From Gigantopelta aegis (Eukaryota > Mollusca > Gastropoda > Neomphalida > Peltospiridae), in NCBI RefSeq assembly GCF_016097555.1, contig NC_054702.1:105014226-105078225 (forward strand): 64,000 bases of DNA, given 5' to 3'. Under the pieces are notes generated by a model, which ran no database searches, was not told where the DNA came from, and worked only from the letters and a program-made list of their open reading frames with translations. Numbering within the stretch: the stretch's first letter is position 1; every line of letters begins with the position of its first letter. A program made the position numbers and the translations under genes. Shown piece after piece: positions 58,001 to 64,000 of this stretch.

Positions 58001-61000
58001 TTGTATGTTAACAATTGAAAGATAAATTGAGGGGAGTGATTAATTGCTTTCCAAACTTAGATTATGGGAGATATTTATATTATTATCATACTGAACATTG
58101 AAATTTATTAATCCTTTTGTAATACTATTGTAAGAAAAAATTCATATGCTAAGGGAAACTAAAAAATACTCTCCTTGATATAGCCCCAGGGTAATGAAAG
58201 GGAACCAGGCTAGGGATTTTCGAAGCTACATGGCTGCTAACTGTCCGTCGTGAGACAGATTTCCGTCGTCGGAGAAATTGTGGAAATGATGTTTTCAGTG
58301 GGGTTTTTTTGTGTTTTTTTAAAATGAGAATCACTTAGCGCTACGAAATCATAAAATCATCATAGGTTGTGACGTCACCATAGCACAGGCCATAGTGACG
58401 TCATAGCTTATGATGGTGTTACGATTTCATAGCGCTAAGATTGCTTCGAAAATATGTGCACAGAGTGAGAGCTCGCCTTAAAGAGCGAAGTGTGATTGAT
58501 GATTTAATCTAACACAGCAGCACATGGTACTTGTAGGTTGGCCGGTAAGAAGGCTGCTATAGGATACACGTACGAGGATAGCACCCCGGCTGTAGACGAG
58601 GAAGATGAGGATGAAGACACCGATGAGAGCAGCGACACTGACATCGAGGCTGCTGACCTTGGTAAACTGTTATACTTTGTTATTACTTGTAGTTTTTCAT
58701 GAAAATTTGTAAGGTCTGTTCATAGGCATATGAATTCAAATTCTTCATCAGTTCATATATAGTCTTAACTGATTGGTAATGCTGGACATATATTTGGATG
58801 GCAAGCTTAAATTATTGTAATAAAATTACTAAATTACCATTGGTATGTTAGAAATAGAAATATAAAGCTACGGTTGATGATTTAATTTTAACAAAGCATG
58901 TGGTACCTGTAGATTGGCAGGTAAAAAGGCAGGAAAAATACCAATATCGAGGTTGATGATTAGGTAAACTGTCATTTTTTTTCTGAAATTTGTACAGTCA
59001 ATCCATAGGCATAATAATTCAGATTATTCCTTAGTTCAAATATATTCTAACCGATTGTATTATCGAAAGTCAATCGGCTGATGTAAGCCAATTATAAATT
59101 ATAGAATTCTAACCGATTCCCAACACTAAGACTCGGTGAATATGATATATGATTCTGTTTGTGTGTTACAGATATCACACTGAACGTGGATGAACTAACG
59201 CCAGATCAGATCGTTGCTGTTAACCAGTGTGCCGAGATATACGGCATGAAAAATGATGACTTTGTCAGGTAAATGAATACCACCTAGAGTAATTAAGAGT
59301 ATTAGAGAATAGATTGAAGATTCTATTTTATATATAGTAAATAAAATGAGGTAATATCAATCTCTCATTCTGATATTGGTCCCTTCATTTTAAAGCAATT
59401 TTGAACATTCTTCTATTCTTCTTTCTGCAAAAAAAAAAGAAGGTTTTTTTTTTACAGTATTTACAATATAGAGGGTAGGTGATAAAACAAATCGAAATTT
59501 GTCCATTCAAGATGCCTGAGGACGCAACATTTGGATTTGTAACTGAAACTTGTACAGCTCACACTCACTATTAAATAAAAAAATTGCTGTTTTTACAAAA
59601 CATTAACACTTAAATATTTTGTTATGTCCCAACAGTGTTTACTATTCTCACTGGTTTTATATCTTTCTCTTTTCTCCAATTTTACTTTAAGGTTGCTTAT
59701 GAAAGATAAAGAAGAGTTGGAAGCCTTGAGACAAGCTAAGATTATTGAAGAAGAGAAAGCTCAGTTTGCAGTATGATTTTTAATTTTATAAGTTTAAAAA
59801 AATGCTTGTTTTAATTGTTGGTATTCTATTGAAAATAACAATTTTTGTACAAATTTATTTTAAATTACTTTTTTGTTGTTGATTATGTCAAATGTTTTGT
59901 GCAGGATTTGATGTCTAGTTAAAATTTAGATTTTTACTAATGGCTTGATCACCTAGCTTCTGGCATTGTTTTTTGGTGGTAAAAACATCAGCTTAACATT
60001 CCCAAGGCAGGCCTTCTGCCAGAAAATAATATGAAGATATGTAATAAAAACTAAACAGATCATAAGTCTTCCTACTAGGTGGTTATGGGTTTGAAATCTT
60101 TTAAAATTGGACACTGCATTTCATGTACTTTAAGAAATTGTAAACAGTATTTCTCTTATTATATAATCTTTCAAAAAAGTATTAAAATGTATCCATTAAT
60201 ATCCAAGATTTTTGGGTAAGTAATTTTATACTTCATAACCACTGACGTCATGTCATGTGTCTTGTTGAATTTATTTTTCAGCCACTTTTTAAAACATAGG
60301 AAATGTCATCCAGGCCTTTTTTTTACTGGCTTTTTTTACTGGTAAACAAGTTGGTCCTCTCCTTTTGCCAGTGACAAGTTTTTGTCACTTGTCTATCACA
60401 GACTTGTTACACACTGCCAATGTTGTCACCCTATCCAAAAGCATTGGTATGGAAATATCAGTTTGTTGCCAAAAATATACATTGAAACAGATTTTATTTG
60501 TGACTTACTAAATGTATTTCAAAGCAGATTTGTAAATTAATTCATGACACTATGCAACTATAATGATAATTGTTTTGTTGCTAAATAGTTTTGTTACGAT
60601 TGTCAGTAGGTAATATTCATCTGGTTGCAAAACATAGTTAATGTAGCATTCAAGTAGGGTAACCCCCTGCGCGTGCTGTAACCTCACCGTGGTGCAGGGG
60701 TGTAACATTCTCTTTGAGAATGGCCAATACAGCACAAATTGAAGTTTAGAGTAGAATTCGGTGTCCGTAAAATTCTGTGATATTTGTATTTGTATTTTTG
60801 CACAGTTCTTTACACTGTTTTTGTTTAAACCTTGAATTTTTATATTGATGTTGATCATCACTTTATTTATTTGCATTACCATAGTTTGACACCCAATAGC
60901 CGATGTATTTTTCGTGCTGGGGTGTCGTTAAACATTCATTCATTCATTCATTCATTCAAGTAGGGTAACAGCAGAACAAAGCTATTGATTGTTTCAGTCT

Positions 61001-63677
61001 TGATTTCTATGATCAGTATAGTCAGTCTAGGTGGAGCTTAGATTATTGATATCTGTCACTTTGCAGGGTCGAAAGTCTAGACGAGAGAGACGTGCATTTA
61101 AAGAGAAGCGACTCGCTGGGAGGAAAATAAGTCCCCCAAGGTAGGAGTTTTGTTTCAGCATTGGAAATTATGTTGTACCATTTACTTTTAAAATATTTGT
61201 TAAAACAAGTGATTTATTCATTTGTCATAATGGAAATACACTACATTTTATAGCATAATCTTTTGAAACATTTTGACTGGACTGCACAGTGTCAAGTCTA
61301 TAAAGACTGTCTTGGGGCGAGGCGTAGCCCAGTGGTACAGCGCTCACTTGATGTGACTGGTATATCAAAGGCCGTGGTATGTGCTATCCTGTCTATGAGA
61401 TGGTGCATATAAAAGATCCCTTGCTGCTAATCGAAAAGAATAGCCCATGAAGTGGTGACAATGGGTTTCCTCTCAATATCTTTGTGGTCCATAACCATAT
61501 GTCTGACACCATATAACAATAAATAAAATGTGTTGAGTGCGTTGTTAAATAAAACATTTTCTTATAAAGACTGTCTTGGGAAGGAATGGGTCCATCTGTA
61601 CAGGAAAGAGATTGTTTTAAATATATTTTTGTTTCTGTTTGATCTACAGAAACAAGCAGGAAATGAGGGGGTTGTGTGTGTGGATTTTTTATTATTTAAA
61701 TTTAATGAAAACAAGATGTTAAAAGTTAAAGATAATAGTGGATACATAACTTTTTCTGTGCTTTGAAAGTTTAGATAATGTGAATGCTGAACATAGTAAA
61801 TCATTTTCTGAAAACAAAAATAAATTAACATTAATTAATAAATCAATGTTCTTATTTGTTTTGATGTAGCTATGCTGCCCGAGATAGTCCGAAGTATGAA
61901 CCGTACAAAAAGTAAGTACCTTGTCTTCTGTCTTGTTTTCTTATTTGTAATAGTAGTTTATTAAAAATTTTAATGAGCTGAAATACAAAAGAAAAATATT
62001 AAAGGCTCTAGATAATTAAATTTGTGATAATTTGTATATTAATTCATGAAATAGTATAATATCTGCTTTTAAATAAAATGTTTTTAACACAGAAAATTGA
62101 AATTTGATTTTTACAATCTACACATTGTTAACACAAAATTTCTGTTCATTTTAGTTTTTGGTATCACTTTTTCTGGATCGCTTAGAACAATGTGCTTGTG
62201 TTTACAGAGAATCTTCATCGTCGTGTTCGAGATCCCCATCCCCTACCCCGGCGAATATCGGCAAGAAGTTGTTCATCACGAGTTTCGGCAAGGAGTCTGA
62301 CAACGAGGAACTGCGCATGGTTCACGGGCCGTCTCTGCCGTCGGAATCAGGGCCTCAGTCTGAACATTCTCGCTCGAAAAGATGCTCATGGTCGGTGTTT
62401 ACATTTTCTGCTTTTCTAGGGGGTCCTGTGTCTTTTATAAATACACAGACAAAGCTTTTAGGGCAAACAGCAGTTTGTTGACTTTGCCATGCCTTGACAA
62501 AACACTGGGAAGATCTAACCTTATTCGAGACATTTAGAAGCTTGTGTAAAAAAAAAATGTCATTGATTAGAATTTGTGTTGGTTGCCTGTGGAGTTTTCT
62601 CAACAAAGGTGGGTATGTGTGACAAGTGATTGACTTCACTGTGTGGGAGGTAGCTTTGTCAAATGTTTGATGACATGATATGAATAATGGGCAGATAACC
62701 CAGAATCTATGACAAGGAAATGAGAAAAAATTGTTACACTAAGAATACTGTTGCCTCAGCATTATCGCTGATTCCCGACTGATCAATCATTAGGTGTGTG
62801 CTAAGACACTACAGTCGACAGTCGTGTTTAATCTGCAGTTTTGTAACATCATCTTCCATCAGAATTAGGGTAATGATGACAAGACGGTTGTGTCCTCTGG
62901 TGTGTGCTGGCACACTTAGTAAAAAGACCTATTACAGATTTGACCGTCAAATTGGTGATAAGTGGTAGGTATGTGTTAAGTACAATACTATTAAAATAAA
63001 CAAAGTAAAACAAAATTCATAAGCAATATCAGTGTAATTGTACTATGTATATACATGGCTGTTTTAACTTATGAGGCCCATGACAAATGTGTATGTATGT
63101 CTATCTGGCTGCCTGCATGAGGTGAATATTTGTAGTTAAATTGCCCGATCCCCACCTAAAAAGTCTCACCAAAATCAAACAAATATATCTTTTAGAAGCA
63201 TTTTCGTGGGGACTACATAACTTGCTTTATAAGAATGCCTATTGAAATGGTGAATTGTTCTGACAGGAGTCCACGGTCGAGGAAACACAGCAGCAGTAGC
63301 CGATCAGCCGGCCGTGATCGACCTCCATCTCCTTCTTCCTCGCGCTATCGCAGAGACTGGCGGGCTCGAGGTGCGGCAAGGTCACGATCGAGGTCACGGT
63401 CACGATCCCGCGGATACGGATGGAGAGACAGGAGAGACTGCAGTCAGTACTCCAGATCGAGATCTCCCAGATGGAGGAGCAACTACGATAGGAGAAATCA
63501 GTACAGGAGGTACTCGCGGTCGAGGTCAAGGTCAAGGTCTTTCCACAGGAGGTCACGTTCTCGGTCAGGGTCTAAAGCCAGTTCAAGATCATCTCTGAAA
63601 TCTCTGTCTCGTTCACGCTCCAACAGTTCACAGTCATCTTCCTATTCTAGCTCAAGTTCTAGATCGAAATCAAGCAG
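55084..63677 (+). CDS. CLASRP: CLK4-associating SR-rich protein (CLASRP/SWAP2), 5' twelve exons; 3' end outside window
   Basis: CLASRP is a nuclear SR-like protein tied to CLK kinases and alternative splicing. Coding exons: 55084-55182, 55500-55597, 56271-56369, 56666-56745, 57202-57286, 58537-58661, 59172-59268, 59692-59770, 61067-61140, 61870-61911, 62208-62390, 63267-63677. All phases agree, giving 490 complete codons. It begins MWHEARKQEKKIRGLMVDFK, near-identical to the vertebrate start, followed by DPTQFLRVYGRPYKINLDPA, MPWQGNRDNMIDRFDVRAHL, LNYERYRTLVENEAAGLTEE and QIYIDEQFG. A Glu/Asp-rich stretch and DITLNVDELTPDQI follow, then RRERRAFKEKRLAGRKISPP. Exon 12 is the Arg/Ser-rich domain (SRSRSRSRSRSRGYGWRDRR). 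The exon 11 donor reads GTCGGT and is weak, but it is the one that restores phase. The C-terminal Lys/Glu coiled part lies beyond 64000. Confidence 0.94.
56090..56235 (+). repeat. Dispersed repeat family R3, copy 2
   Basis: Matches 37645-37790 (tttggtactactgcattgta, tatactgacaaatgatgcat, caagttttctattttg). It lies in the second CLASRP intron and ends close to exon 3. Confidence 0.6.
58028..58500 (+). repeat. Dispersed repeat family R2, copy with a foldback inside
   Basis: The left part (gaggggagtgattaattgct, catactgaacattgaaattt, catatgctaagggaaactaa) matches 30048 and, reversed, 44160. The right part (gagagctcgccttaaagagc) matches 30410-30440. The palindrome at 58334-58439 lies between them. 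Confidence 0.6.
58334..58439 (+). repeat. Palindromic foldback MITE with two CRE octamers, copy 2
   Basis: The left arm cttagcgctacgaaatcata pairs with the right arm tacgatttcatagcgctaag; the pairing covers about 45 bp per side with a 12-nt loop. Each arm carries TGACGTCA (58370-58377 and 58396-58403). Confidence 0.85.
59940..60260 (+). repeat. Dispersed repeat R1, copy 3
   Basis: Shares ccttctgccagaaaataata, gtatttctcttatta and tccattaatatccaagattt with 31970-32290. It lies in a CLASRP intron. Confidence 0.65.
60664..60735 (+). ncRNA. HDV-like self-cleaving ribozyme (copy 3)
   Basis: Identical in sequence to copy 1 across P1 to P2'. The predicted catalytic C is 60724. The first base of P1 follows directly on the target duplication. 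Because it is sense to CLASRP, it would be transcribed within the CLASRP pre-mRNA intron. Confidence 0.8.
60664..60956 (+). mobile_element. Ribozyme-headed short retroposon, copy 3 (full length)
   Basis: 293 bp, flanked by the 13-bp target duplication CAAGTAGGGTAAC (60651-60663 and 60957-60969). It is almost identical to copy 1 over its full length, so both moved recently. It lies in a CLASRP intron in the sense direction. Confidence 0.9.
61317..61562 (+). mobile_element. tRNA-headed SINE, family A, with internal deletion
   Basis: An 18-bp target duplication TATAAAGACTGTCTTGGG lies at 61299-61316 and 61563-61580. The head (gcgtagcccagtggtacagc) jumps from the A box straight to gtgactggtatatcaaaggc, so the B box is deleted. 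The tail reads gacaccatataacaataaat and gtgttgagtgcgttgttaaa. It lies in a CLASRP intron. Confidence 0.92.
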
Positions 63678-64000
63678 GTATGATTGTGCAAGGATATTCT
63701 TCTTTTTTTTAATTCATTGTACAGTTTTAACTCATATTTAAAAAAAAACCAATTTGTGTAAACAATATTTTCCGTTTTGAGTCTAATAATCAATAAGTTC
63801 TTCAGAGACATCAACTCATAACAAGCGTATTACAGAGTTGTTGATAGTTATTGGTTAGTGGCTGTATCAGCGAGTTGTAAGATAAATTGTATCCTAACAG
63901 ACACAAGTGTAGTACTCTATTTCATGCATAGCCTCAAAAACCAGGGACTTAGGTTTTGTCTTTGGGCTTGTAGAACATGTCCTGTGAAAAGCTTGTATGT

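Noticed and set aside
63239-63598. Long frames on other strands or phases around the RS domain
   Set aside because: Shadows of the Arg/Ser codon repeats of CLASRP exon 12.

Overview
The window is animal (metazoan) nuclear DNA. It has intron-rich genes with canonical GT..AG introns, AT-rich non-coding sequence, and many short dispersed repeats. Two tRNA-headed SINE families with a shared central domain, and a 3' tail of ATTC or ATTCT repeats, look molluscan (probably gastropod). That identification comes from the repeat style and was not searched.

Genes. (1) 1092-10390, plus strand: the last six coding exons of a beta-spectrin, covering the linker, the C-terminal PH domain and the stop; the gene starts left of the window. 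(2) 22118-33155, minus strand: a complete CoREST/RCOR gene in 14 coding exons. They join in frame to 1539 nt (512 aa) with ELM2, SANT1, a CX2C-X15-CX2C zinc finger, a coiled linker, SANT2 and a Pro/His-rich tail. (3) 40968-41852, minus strand: a 294-aa unrecognised nuclear-looking protein in one exon, with a splice acceptor just upstream of its ATG. (4) 55084-63677, plus strand: the first twelve coding exons of CLASRP (SWAP2), an SR-like splicing regulator that runs off the right end. The exon phases of genes 1, 2 and 4 all agree. RCOR is transcribed toward the beta-spectrin gene (convergent), and the 294-aa gene and CLASRP are divergent.

Everything else is repeat-rich. The most striking element is a 293-bp retroposon (17828-18120 and 60664-60956, plus a shorter minus-strand copy at 48509-48776). 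Its first 72 nt fit the nested double pseudoknot of an HDV-like self-cleaving ribozyme, and the element begins at the first base of helix P1, directly after the target-site duplication in two copies. Other mobile DNA includes a TTAA-flanked piggyBac-like MITE family (four copies), and a 1.2-kb pogo/Tigger-like element that encodes only a psq-type HTH protein and is inserted at a TA inside a 95-bp minisatellite. There are also hAT-like and other TIR MITEs, several palindromic foldback elements (one family carries CRE octamers), chimeric SINEs, and a SINE-in-SINE insertion.

Simple repeats are abundant. A 62-bp tandem array just before the last spectrin exon carries a splice-donor-like motif in every unit. 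No rRNA gene, stand-alone tRNA gene, CRISPR array or reverse-transcriptase ORF was seen.
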